A stretch of 64,000 nt of DNA from Penium margaritaceum (taxonomy: Eukaryota > Streptophyta > Zygnematophyceae > Desmidiales > Peniaceae), in the NCBI GenBank assembly GCA_023375785.1, contig SZWC01000530.1:104014-168013 (forward strand). The letters run 5' to 3'. The translations under genes were made by a program, and so were the position numbers. The first letter of the stretch is position 1. Every line of letters starts with the position of its first letter. Of the stretch, positions 35,283 through 45,445 are shown one piece after another. Below the pieces are notes generated by a model. That model saw only the letters and a program-made list of their open reading frames with translations, was not told the origin of the DNA and did no database searches.

Positions 35283-35979
35283 TGTAGTGGGAGGGCCAGT
35301 ATGGCCCTCCTACCGCACATTAGCAAGGGGGTGGTTTGCAACCACCCCTCCCTAATGCGAGGACTGGCCCCTGGCCGGCCACACGCTGGTCGCCGGCTGG
35401 CTGACAGCCAGCCGGCTGGGTGGCCGGTGGCCGGTCAGATGACCAACCGGCCACCCACCGGCAAGCCACCAGCCGTCGATCGAGCTGGTGGCTCAATCGG
35501 CAGTTGAGAGGCCACGAGGGCCTCAAGGGTGAGGCTGATGGCCTCATGTTCTTACCCTCGCTTGCCCTCCTTGCCAGTGAGAGTGAGCGAGGATGAGGAA
35601 TAGTGAGAGCGAGGTGCGCACAAGAGAAGTCGGTGTAAAATCGCCGATCGTGCCTCACATGCGACGATTTTGCGCCGGCGTGTAAAAAATGAAACTATAG
35701 TTCATTTAGGTTGAACTATGAGTTTCAACACCGGAAAAATCGTGCAAAATCACAAGTTTGAGGTAATACCCCCTCGTTTTGGACCCATAACGAGAGGACG
35801 AGGTAAAAACAAAATGGGCCTTCAGAGCCTTGAAACATTCAAGTCTCCCTATAAGGTTCATTGATGACCATTGCCCTAAGAGTGACGCGGAGGGAAAAAC
35901 CCCTTTAGCGGGCTATGGATGCCATTGTGTGAACTCCAAAGATGACCTAAGTGCAAGAGGTGGAGGCACTGCCGTTACA
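35283..35979 (+). repeat. E4 3' LTR
   Basis: Partner of 26858-27555; it starts TGTAGTGGGAGGGCC and ends GTTACA, preceded by the purine-rich GTTGGGAGGAA stretch that can serve as a polypurine tract. Confidence 0.9.
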
Positions 35980-35984
35980 TGTAC
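35980..35984 (+). repeat. E4 target-site duplication, right
   Basis: TGTAC, identical to 26853-26857. Confidence 0.9.
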
Positions 35985-36298
35985 ATTTTTGTTTTTATAA
36001 ATGTATTGAAAACATATACTCATAATATGGCAAGATGAATGTAATTCAGGTATGTGAACATTGGTAGTAGCCTCATGCATCAAGCATTTTTACGATGGTA
36101 GACCCATCATGATGTTAATCATGTTTGTACAACCCTGTGTATATATATTACTACAATGCCAATACGCATGTAACGTAGTGGTACAAGTGTGTCTATATGC
36201 TTAACATGTCTTATATGCTTGCAATGCAAATATGCTACCTATTTATAGTATGGTTATCTTAAATTGTATTGAGTCATGAATTAATTCCAATATGCAAG
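35985..36298. other. AT-rich spacer between E4 and E5
   Basis: About 310 bp of AT-rich sequence with ATATAT and TATGCTTGCAATG-like words. No gene or repeat was recognised. Confidence 0.6.
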
Positions 36299-37274
36299 TG
36301 TTGAAAAAATTGCCCCTTCGCATGCCCAAGTGCGGCGCCAGGAGGCGCCGACGAGCCACCAACATGAGAAAATTCCACGCCGGTGGATCTGTTGACTCAA
36401 TGATTGCTCGGATCCTAAAATGGATGATTGCTCCTTAAATGTGACAAGTCTCCGAATCCAATGGAAGTTGTTTCAACAGAATCAGACAGGTATCTAGGGA
36501 GATATGGCCTTCCAAAGTTGGGGTGTGCACAACGGCTCTGGGAGTCGGTTGCGACTCGAAATCCGGTGGATAATTGACCAGACCGAGTAACAAAAATACC
36601 ATCTGGAGACATTGCGCCGGAAGGCCTGCCGAGGCGTCCGGTGGGTAATCCACCTGATCAGGTGGAACATCCACCGGATCCCATAGTGCAGGTTGTTACT
36701 GAGGGACTTAGCCAAAATCATGGCTCAGCGTCCGAAACTCATTAGTGCGTTTTTTTACTCGGGGACTTGATTAAAATTCTGACTGCAGATCCACGGACAT
36801 GTTTCAAACCTTGTCACACCCCATCACCAAACTCAACCCAAAAGGTGGGGAGGTGCGTGCAAACATTGCAGGGGACCCATAAATCACGTGCAATGGGATC
36901 TGTGCCTTAGGAAAAGCGCTTCGCACATGAAGGAAGGCGCCACAATGTGTGGCGGCGTCAGGCTTCTGTGGTGGGTGAGACCTGCGCTTCGGCAAGTATA
37001 ACTTGAGCTACACTTGGCCAAATTGTGCGCGGTTTTTGTGTGTTGGAAAGCTCATGACTAGGCCTATAAATTTTTTTATCATGTCCATGTACCAATACTA
37101 ATGCAAAATCGCGTTATTCCCTTGGCAAAAGTGACTCTCCAGATTCCTACTCGCATAGCATGAGGCGACCAAAAAGCTCATACTCAGTCTCAGATTCGCC
37201 CAAAACAGAAGACGTGAACCACTAGAGACGATCAGACAAACTTCGGGACCGCATCTCTTGGATTTCTCCTGACA
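36299..37274 (+). repeat. E5 5' LTR
   Basis: Matches 41672-42646 and, in reverse complement, both E6 LTRs. It carries the 42-bp palindrome at 36637-36678 and GGCGCC inverted repeats near its start. Confidence 0.92.
36637..36678. repeat. 42-bp palindrome in E5 5' LTR
   Basis: A near-perfect inverted repeat centred on CACCTGATCAGGTG with TCCGGTGG and CCACCGGA arms. The equivalents are 42010-42051, 54572-54613 and 60214-60255. Conservation in all four LTRs suggests a structural or regulatory role within the family; that role is inference. Confidence 0.85.
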
Positions 37275-37395
37275 AAGGGTTTTGGGCCCACGGGTCTGAT
37301 AGCCTCCAACGTTCACGTCTTCCGCAACGCACGGGATCGTCATCTTGGACGTCGCCGTGAAGTTATGAGAACCCGTCGGAGTAGAAGCTGCGCAA

Positions 37396-38230
37396 ATGGC
37401 GCAAAATGAGATGCATTCCATTCAGAAGTATGCGGGCGGCCCAGGTTTCTGGCTATGGAGGTGGCAGTTTGAGCTGCACCTCGCGCATAAGGAGCTGCTG
37501 GACGTCATGTTGGGAAAGCAGGAGCTCGCAGAGGTGACTGTTGTGGATGTGGAGAAGCAGGCCTTTGAAAAGAAGAACATGGAGGTGCTCATGCTCGTGA
37601 TGTCCAGGTCAGCCGAGTCGCAGTGGGGCTACTTCCAAGGCTGCAAGCTGGCAGCTGAAGCTTGGCAAAAACTTTGTGCCATCCACCAATCCAAGTCGCT
37701 CGCGAAAAAAATCTTTGCGATGAAGCGGCTCCTCACGGTGAGAATCGAGGAGGGAGATGATGTCATCTCTGCCATGCAGCAGATCGAGTGGCTTGCCTCG
37801 TAATGCAATGACGCGGGGTGGAAGATCGACACGCAGCTACAGGTGATGGCCCTCCTCATGGCCCTACCTCACAGTTGGGGTCCACTCATCACCGTCCTTG
37901 GAGGATGGTTGGAGCACAAGCTTACCTATGGTGCGGTCGCAGAGAACATCCGCAACGAGGCGCAGTGCCGCAGCTGCGGGGAGTCCTCGTCTTCCTCATC
38001 GGCCCTCTTCACCAAAACTCATGGTTGTAGAAGCGGGGGCAGCGGAAGCGGTGGAAGAGGCCGCGACAAGAAGGGCGCCAAGAAAGGTGCATGCCGTAAC
38101 TGCGGAAAGGAGGGCCATTGGGCCCGTGTGTTCCCGGAGAAGGCGAAGGCTGGCGAAAAAAACACCAAGGGCAGGTTGCACCTCTATGGAAACAAGAACC
38201 AATTCCTCAAGAAGGCCAACAGGAGGTGCC
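37396..38230 (+). pseudogene. E5 gag
   Basis: The translation has the Copia gag (UBN2-type) pattern: FWLWRWQFELHLAHKELLDV, then a WQKLCAIHQSKSLAKKIFAM block and the EEGDDVISAMQQIEWLAS segment. GACRNCGKEGHWAR near 38085-38125 is the zinc knuckle. E6 carries the same protein. Fossil; broken. Confidence 0.85.
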
Positions 38231-39600
38231 TAGATTACGGGGCCAAGGAGCACACCCAAGTCAAGAAGGTGAGGTTCGTCACTTACGAGAAGTCCTCCAA
38301 GGCAATGGTGGTCGCGAACGACAAAGTTGAGCCAGCATCCGGGCAAGGCAACATGGAGGTGGAAGTCATGGTGGGCGGTAAGAAGGAGCTGTACACAATC
38401 CGTGATGTACAGCACGTCTCCTACCTGGCTGACATTTTGAGTTTCAACCACTTGACGGACAAGGGATATGAGGTGCTCTTCCCTAGGAAAGGCGCAGTGG
38501 TGCGCATCGACGGCGACGGCGAGGTCATGGTGGAGGTGAAGCGCGAGGGCGGTCTCTACATCGTGGAGACCAAGGTGGTCCCCGCGACATCCGACGCAGC
38601 GGACTCGCAGGAGCGCGTTGTCAACATGGCCAAGGGAGGAAGCGCTGATCTGGAGCTCTGGCACCGACGGTTGGGGCATTCGGTGCCCGCAACCGTTGAG
38701 GAGATGGTGAAGCACGACATGGTATGCAACCTCGTCATCGACGGTGCAGCAGACGTGACAACAGATGCAACAACGCACAAAAAGTACGAGCCTTGCATTT
38801 TGGGCATGGCACAACACAAGCCGTTCATCAAGAAAGAGGCTGGCGCAAAGGACTTGCTGGAGGTTGTGAACAATGACGTGTGCAGACTTTTCAAAACACC
38901 GTCAAACACCGGCCTGAGATACTTCGACACCTTGATTGATGACTCCAGCAGAAAGCTCTACGTGTACTTCATGAAGCGGAAAGGCGAGGTCCTGGACCGG
39001 CTGAAGGAGTAGGTTGCAGCGGTGGAGAGGAAGACTGGCCAGAAGGTCAGAGCGCTACGCAGCGATAATGGCGGAGAGTACGTGGGCTACAGCGGGTGGA
39101 TGAAGAAGCAGGGTATCAAGTGGGAACCCACTACGCCGTACTCGCCACAGTCCAACGAAGCGGGCGAACCAGATGCTGCTCAACATGGTGCGGACCATGC
39201 TTGTGGATGCGGGGTTGCCGCGAGGATTCTGGGCGGAGGCTGTGCATACAGCAAGCTACACCATCAACCTCACCCCAACAGCGGTGCTAAGGAGTAAGGA
39301 TGGCTGGAATACGTCACAGGAGGTTTGGAGCGGGCGCAAGCCGAACGTGCACACCTGAAGGTGTTCCGGTGCAAGGCGCACGCGATGGTACACGTGGCGC
39401 AATGACACGACAACAAGCTGGAACTGCGGGTGAAGCCGTGCTTGTTCCTCGGCTACAAGAGTGCGCAAAAAGCATACCAGCTCTGGGATCCGCGCATGCA
39501 AGAGATCATCTGCAGTCGTGATGTTGAGTTCGTCGAGAAGCAAAGCTTCAGCAGCAGCAGCAGCAACGACATGAGCAACGGGAACACTCCAAAACAGGGG
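38230..39600 (+). pseudogene. E5 protease, pre-integrase and integrase
   Basis: The protease part contains RCLDYGAKEHTQ at the active-site position and IRDVQHVSYLADILSFNHL, the end motif. LELWHRRLGHSVP marks the pre-integrase zinc domain. The integrase core has DTLIDDSSRKLYVYFMKRKG, RSDNGGEYVGYSGWM and TTPYSPQSNE, the second Asp and catalytic Glu blocks of Copia. VFR-KAH and FLGYKSAQKAYQLWDP close the region. Fossil; broken. Confidence 0.85.
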
Positions 39601-40079
39601 GGAGTGGTTCCAGCTCCTTGACTACGAGGAGGAGCCGGTGGACGCGAAAGTTGATGATGTGGTGTCGGAGCGTGGCGGTACAGCAGGTGCAACAGCCAAC
39701 ATGGAGGACTCTGACAATGATGCAGCTAGGCTGGAAATCCGGTGGAATGATCCGTCGAAGGAGGCACCACGGGTGCCAAAGCGTGCACTCCCGGCGGAGT
39801 TTGCGGCGGGCGTCGGAGAAAAAGCCTCGGGATGCGCCGCCCTTCCGGTCGATGGTTCAGCAGAGTGGGAGAGATCCTCGGGGAGCCGTCCAGTTGATGA
39901 TTCACCGGAGCAGGCAGAGTTGGAAGGATCGCGACAGAGCGACGAGATGCCACAAAAACTGCCGCGCTGCAACGGAGGCAGCGGAGAGCGAGGAAGCGCT
40001 TCAACGCAGGCACTGGTCGATGGATCGGCATGACGCGGTGCATGCTGGATGCATCAACAGAGCCGACGACCGTGTAAGA

Positions 40080-40830
40080 GGCATTTGCGCGGCCTGAGGG
40101 GAAGCAGTGGGAAACCGCCATCAAGTCGGAGTTGGCTTCCATTGCTCAAAATGACACGTGGCAGCTGGTTGACAGGCTGAAAGACGCCAAGGTCATCGGC
40201 TCCAAGTGGGTCTTCAAGACCAAGTTCATGAAAGAAGGTGTGGTTGACAAGTACAAGGCGCGACTCGTGGAGAAGGGGTACGGACAACGTAAAGACGAGA
40301 ACTACGATGAGACGTTCACCTCCGTCACCAAATTCACAAGCATCCAGGGGATCCTTGCGGTGGCAGCCGCGAAGGATATGGAGCTCCACCAGATGGACGT
40401 AAAGACGACCTTCCTCAACGGCATCATCGACAAAGAAATGTAAATGGAGGTACCCCAGGGGGTGGAGGCACCGGAGGGCAAGGTGTGCAAGCTGCTGAAG
40501 TCCTTGTACAAGCTAAAAAAATCGCCCCGATGTTGGTACCAAAAGATGGACAACTTCATGGCACAACTCGGCTTCAAGCGCTGTGAGGTGGATCACAACG
40601 TGTACGTACGGCGTAGCAAGAGGCTCCATGAGATTGTCGCACTCTATGTGGACGATCTGATCTTGTGCTCCTCAGACCTGCCAAGCCTATAGCAGCTGAA
40701 AGAGCAACTAAGCAGCACGTTCCTAATGTCGGACATGGGGGAGCTGGAGTTCTACCTTGGGGTGAGCATTGCACAGAACTAGAGGGCGCGCACTCTTGAG
40801 CTGGGCAGGCCAGATACGTGACTGAGGTGC
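40080..40830 (+). pseudogene. E5 reverse transcriptase
   Basis: Copia polymerase landmarks: SIAQNDTWQLVDR, IGSKWVFKTKFMKEGVVDKY, ARLVEKGYGQR, MDVKTTFLNG, LYKLKKSPRCWYQKMD, and ALYVDDLILCSSD with the YVDD catalytic loop at about 40645. An Asp/Ser-rich linker of about 0.5 kb separates it from integrase. Fossil; broken. Confidence 0.88.
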
Positions 40831-40849
40831 TAAAGCGATACAACATGGA

Positions 40850-41640
40850 GGACTGCAAACCAGTCTACAATCCTGTCTCTACGACCTGTGAATTGAGTGC
40901 GGCAATGGCGCCGCAAACAAGAGCGGGAGAATATGGCAGGGGTGCCCTACCAATTGGCGGTGGGCAGCCTCATGTACGCCATGGTGGCGACTCGACCGGA
41001 CCTGGCTTACGCGGTGGGCCAAGTGAGCAGGTACGTGGCCGGTCCAGGGCCACTACACTGGCAGGCGGCCAAGCCCATCCTTTGCTACCTGCAGGTGACG
41101 TGGCACGTACGCCTGAGGTTCGATGGCAAGGGACAGGCAGACCCCTTGCGTCTGGTCTGCTATACGGATGCAGACTACGCTGGGAATGTGGAAAAACAAA
41201 TGTCCACATCCGGCTATTTTCTTCCTCGCTGGTGCAGCGGTCTCATGGTGCAGCAGGAACAGGCCTGCGTCGCCATCTACATCACGCTGGCCCAGGCGGT
41301 CAAGGAGGCGGTATGGCTCCGCAGGTTGCTGGGGGAGCTGGGCGTGCCGCAACACGAGCCTACGGTGGTGCAAGAGGACAACACTGGCTCCATCTCACTG
41401 ACCAACAATCTGACGCAGCACAGGAGGACGAAGCACATCGACGTGCGTTACCACTACGCACGGGACATGGTCGAGAAGGGGCAGGTGGTGTTGCAGCACT
41501 GCAGCACGCACAACATGCTTGCGGATTGCTTGACCAAAGTGCAACCCGCGCACCGGCATGCGATGAGCATGGCCGGACTTGGGATGACCAGCTATGATGG
41601 GCTGGAGGGCGCAGTGGAAGATGAGTAAGAGCAAGCAGGA
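40850..41640 (+). pseudogene. E5 RNase H
   Basis: A long open stretch contains PYQLAVGSLMYAMVATRPDL, CYTDADYAGN (first catalytic block), EQACVAIYITLAQAVKEAVW, the EDNTGSISLTNN block, HIDVRYHYARDMVEKGQVVL and ADCLTKV, all classic Copia RNase H motifs. A purine-rich tract and the 3' LTR follow. Fossil. Confidence 0.9.
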
Positions 41641-41658
41641 GCAATGGGCATAGCAGGT

Positions 41659-41671
41659 GCAAGGGGGAGAA
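41659..41671 (+). promoter_or_regulatory. E5 polypurine tract
   Basis: GCAAGGGGGAGAA abuts the 3' LTR start. The mirror-image tract TTCTCCCCCTT abuts the E6 LTR at 54950, supporting its role as plus-strand primer. Confidence 0.85.
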
Positions 41672-42646
41672 TGTTGAAAAAACTGCCCCTCCGCATGCCC
41701 AAGTGCGGCGCCGGGAGGCGCCGATGAGCCACCAGAATGAGAAAACTCCATGCCGGCGGATCTGGTGACTCGACGATTGCTTGGATCCTAAAATGGTTGA
41801 TTTCCCCTTAAATGTGACGAGTCGCTGAATCCAGTGGAAGTTGTTTCACCGGAATCGGACAGGTATCGAGGGAGATATGACCTTCCAAAGTTGGGGTGTG
41901 CACAGCGGCTCTGGGACTCGGCTGCGACTCGAAATCCGGTGGATAATCGACCAGACCGAGTAACAAAAATACCATCTGGAGAAATTGCTCCAGAAGGCCT
42001 GCCGAGGCGTCCGGTGGATAATACACCTGATCAGGTGGATCATCCACCGGATCCTGTAGTGCAGGTTGTTATTGAGGGACTTAGCCAAAATCATGACTCG
42101 GCGTCCGAAACTCAGTAGTACGTTTTGTTACTCGGGGACGATCAAAATTCTGACTGCAGGTCCACGGACAGGTTTCAAACCTCGTCACACCCCATCACTA
42201 AACTCGATCCAAAAGTGGGGGAGGTGTATGGAAACAGTACAGGGGACCCATACATCACGTGCAATGGGATCTACGCCTTGGAAAAAGCGCTTCGCACGTG
42301 AAGGAAGGCACCACGACGTGTGGCGGCGTCAGGCTTCTATGGTGGGTGAGATCTGCGCTTTGGCAAGCATAACTTGGGCTACGCTTGGCCAAATCATGCG
42401 CGGTTTGGTGCGTTGGAAAGCTCATGACTAGTCATATAAATGTTGTGATCATGTCCATGTACAAATACTAATGCAAAGTCGCATTATTCCCTTAAAAAAT
42501 GTGACTGTCTCTAAATTCCTACTCACATAGCGTGAGGCGACGAGAAAGCTCACGCTCAGTCTCAGATTCGCCCAAAACAGAAAACGTGAACCACTAGAGA
42601 CGATCAGACAAACGTCGGGACCACATCTCGCGGATTTCTCCTGACA
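41672..42646 (+). repeat. E5 3' LTR
   Basis: Partner of 36299-37274 over 975 bp, with the palindrome at 42010-42051. Confidence 0.92.
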
Positions 42647-42651
42647 GAAAG

Positions 42652-43080
42652 TAGCATGGAGATGTAAGTGTGTCTGTATGCTTTTATATGTAATATGCTT
42701 AAAACAACAACATGCATGTTACATTTAGTATCGTTAGATTACATCCCATCGGATCATGACTATAATGCCAAAATTCAGATGATTTTTATCATGTTTACAT
42801 TATTATACATATATATACAGTTACATGCAGATGTCTAAAAATCTAGTTGCGCTTTCTTATTACAAAGTGTGTCCATAAGTATTTTATGTCTACGTCACAA
42901 TACATATGTATGCTCTAAAGGTAATTGCGCAAGTTCTATGACCTTGACTATTTCACCGTGAAGAAACCAACCTGGGTTGTTGGGTTGATGCTTCTAAGAA
43001 TCATATTGACTGAAAAGGAGCATTACAAGACAGTATGTACCTCCTTGCCTTGCTTACCTATCACGAATGAAGTTGGTCAT
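42652..43080. other. AT-rich flank left of the 500-bp array
   Basis: No gene or known repeat recognised. Word usage (ATATATAC, TGCATGT) resembles the 35985-36298 spacer, as expected if both were one locus split by E5. Confidence 0.5.
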
Positions 43081-45106
43081 GTTGGCATTGTCAATAGATG
43101 AGCTTGGGATGGTGTGGTATGCAACAATGTTCAAGTGGGAGTGAATGAAAGATGCATATTAAAACATAGACTCAATTTAATCCATATATCTAGACACCAC
43201 AACACAACAAACTGACCACGATATATCCAGCATGCTTAGACAATGAAAGACGTCAACGACCATCGATGTTTGAAAAATGTAATGCATCTAGTGTGGACTG
43301 AACCGACACCCACTCAAACTACGACGACGTGGTTGGTTCTTCAAAGGGGTCCCTTCCGGAATCGCGAGGTGGCTATGGCCATTCAGGATTCCCAATGTAC
43401 CCCAACACCACATGCTAAGGACTCTACATAGGTCACTAGAACATGACGACATCCATTGCTATGGATGTCAATGACAAAAGTGGTTCACAAATGGGATGCA
43501 TGTGTGCATGGAATGAGTCACCAAAGATATCTTGGGACTTCACATTTGTATATCACATCATGTCAAAAGTAGGTAATCATGTTGGCATTGTCAATAGATG
43601 AGCTTGAGCTGGCGTGGTATGCAATGATATGCAAGTGGGAGTGAATGATAAATGCCTCTTACAAAATAGACTCACTTTACTTCACGTATCTAGACACCAC
43701 GACACACCAAACTGACCACAACGTATCCTCCATGCCTAGGCGATGAAAGATGTCAACGAACATCGGTGCTTGAACAATGCAATGCATCTAGTGTGGGCTG
43801 AACCGACACCCATTCAAACCACGACAACGTGGTTGGTTCTTCAAAGGGGTCCCTTCTGGAACCGCGGGGTGGCTATGGCCAGTCAGGATTCCCAATGTAC
43901 CCCAACACCACATGCTAGGGACTCTATATAGGTCACTGTAACATGAGTACATCCATTGCTATGTATGTCATTGACAAAAGTGGTTCACAAATGGGATGCA
44001 TGTGTGCATGAAATGAGTCATGAAAGATATCTTGGGTCTTCAGATCTGTACATCACACCATGTCAAAGTCATGTAATCATGTTGGCACTGTCAATAGATA
44101 AGCTTGGGCTGGTGCGGTATGCAATTGTGTGCAAGTGGGAGTGAATGAAAGATGCCTATCACAAAATAGACTCACTTTACTCCACGTATCTAGACACCAT
44201 GACACATCAAACTGACCACAACATATCCTAAATTCCTAGACAACAAAATACGCCAATGGCCATCCGTGCTTGAAAATGTAGTGCATCTAGTGTGGAATGA
44301 ACCGACACCCACTCAAACCACGACGATGTGGTTTGTTCTTCAAAGGGGTCCCTTCTAGATCCGCAGGATGGCTGTGGCCAGTCAAGATTCCCAATGTACT
44401 CCAACACCACATGCTAAGGACTCGGTACAGGTCACTGGAACATGACGACATCCATTGCTCTGAATGTCAACAACAAAAGTGGTTCACAAATGGGATGCAT
44501 GTGTGCATGGAACGAGTCATGAAAGATATCTTGGGTCTTCAAATCTGTACATCGAATCATGTCAAAATTAGGTAATCATGTTGGCATTGTCAATAGATGA
44601 GCTTGAGATGGTGTGGTATGCAATGATGTGCAAGTAGGAGTGAATGAAATATACCTATCACAAAATAGACTCACTTTACTCCACATATGTAGACACCACG
44701 GCACACCAAACTGACCACGACGTATCTTGCATGCATAGAGAACGAAAGACATCAAAGGACATCAGTGCTTGAACAATGTAGTACATCTAGTGTGGAATGA
44801 ACCGGCACCCACTCAAACCATGAAAACGTGGTTGGTTCTTCAAAGGGGTCCCTTCTGGAACAGCTGGGTGGCTATGGCCAGTCAGGATTTCCAATGTACC
44901 CCAACACCACATGCTAAGGACTGTATACAGGTCACTGGAATGTGACGACATCCATTGGCATGGATGTAAAAAAAATGAGTGGTTCACAAATGGGATGCAG
45001 ATGTGCATGGAATGATTCACCATAAGTATACTGGGTCTTCTCTTTTATTACATTTCGTCTTGTTGAAAGTACTTGACCATGTTGGTATTGTCAATAGGTG
45101 AACTTT
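43081..45106. repeat. Tandem array with a 500-bp period, four units plus a partial
   Basis: The anchor GTTGGCATTGTCAATAGATG starts at 43081, 43581, 44081 (one base different), 44580 and, more diverged, 45081. Successive spacings are 500, 500, 499 and 501 bp. Units are roughly 90 % alike by eye, and each contains a block with CCGACACCCACTCAAAC and GGTTGGTTCTTCAAAGGGGT. An open frame of about 60 codons recurs per unit on the plus strand but is not consistently kept, so I do not call a gene. This is satellite-like DNA; near-perfect length conservation is its striking feature. Confidence 0.92.
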
Positions 45107-45445
45107 GATGATGTTTCATGTGTTGGATATAAAAGCATGGTGTGTTCATTGTATCCAATGAAATGTGTACTGGTTCAATGAAATTTTTTGTGGAAGCATA
45201 GTTGAGAGATGGATTCATGGTGGTCAATGAATTGTAGACCATCTGTATCCATCATGTAGATGTATGTGCGCCAAAGTAACTTCCACGTGAAAGTAGTCAG
45301 TAAGATTTTAAGACGACTCAATGTTCTTGAGATGATTGATTGTTCTTGAAAGTGGCTTGGTGAACTTGAAAACTGATGAGTGCTTGAAATCAGTCTGTTG
45401 TATAGATATGAAATTGTTTTCAGTTTTAGTTCAAGCTTTGTCTTC
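45107..45445. other. Spacer between the array and the spliced locus
   Basis: AT-rich sequence with short repeated words (TTCTTGAAAGT, GTTCTTGAGATGATTG). No gene recognised. Confidence 0.5.

Larger units (their letters stand above)
26858..35979 (+). mobile_element. E4: Ty3/Gypsy chromovirus with intact target duplication
   Basis: LTRs of 698 and 697 bp (26858-27555 and 35283-35979) flank a plus-strand gag-pol of Gypsy order ending in a chromodomain-like segment. The 5-bp duplication TGTAC borders both sides exactly, so the ends are secure. LTRs are roughly 80-85 % alike by eye, so the insertion is old. The element is broken, with more than fifteen breaks, and a 474-bp TA-flanked transposon lies within the integrase region. 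Confidence 0.92.
36299..42646 (+). mobile_element. E5: Ty1/Copia retrotransposon
   Basis: LTRs of about 975 bp (36299-37274 and 41672-42646) begin TGTTGAAAAAA and end CTCCTGACA. Between them lie gag, protease, integrase, reverse transcriptase and RNase H in Copia order on the plus strand. The flanks GCAAG (36294-36298) and GAAAG (42647-42651) are a target duplication with one mismatch. LTRs are about 90 % alike by eye. The element is broken, with something like eight to ten breaks. It is the same family as E6, in opposite orientation. Confidence 0.92.

Noticed and set aside
43243-43931. Recurring 62-codon plus-strand frame in the 500-bp array as a gene family
   Set aside because: It is open in two units but not kept in all, and the units align equally well outside it, so selection for protein is not evident.
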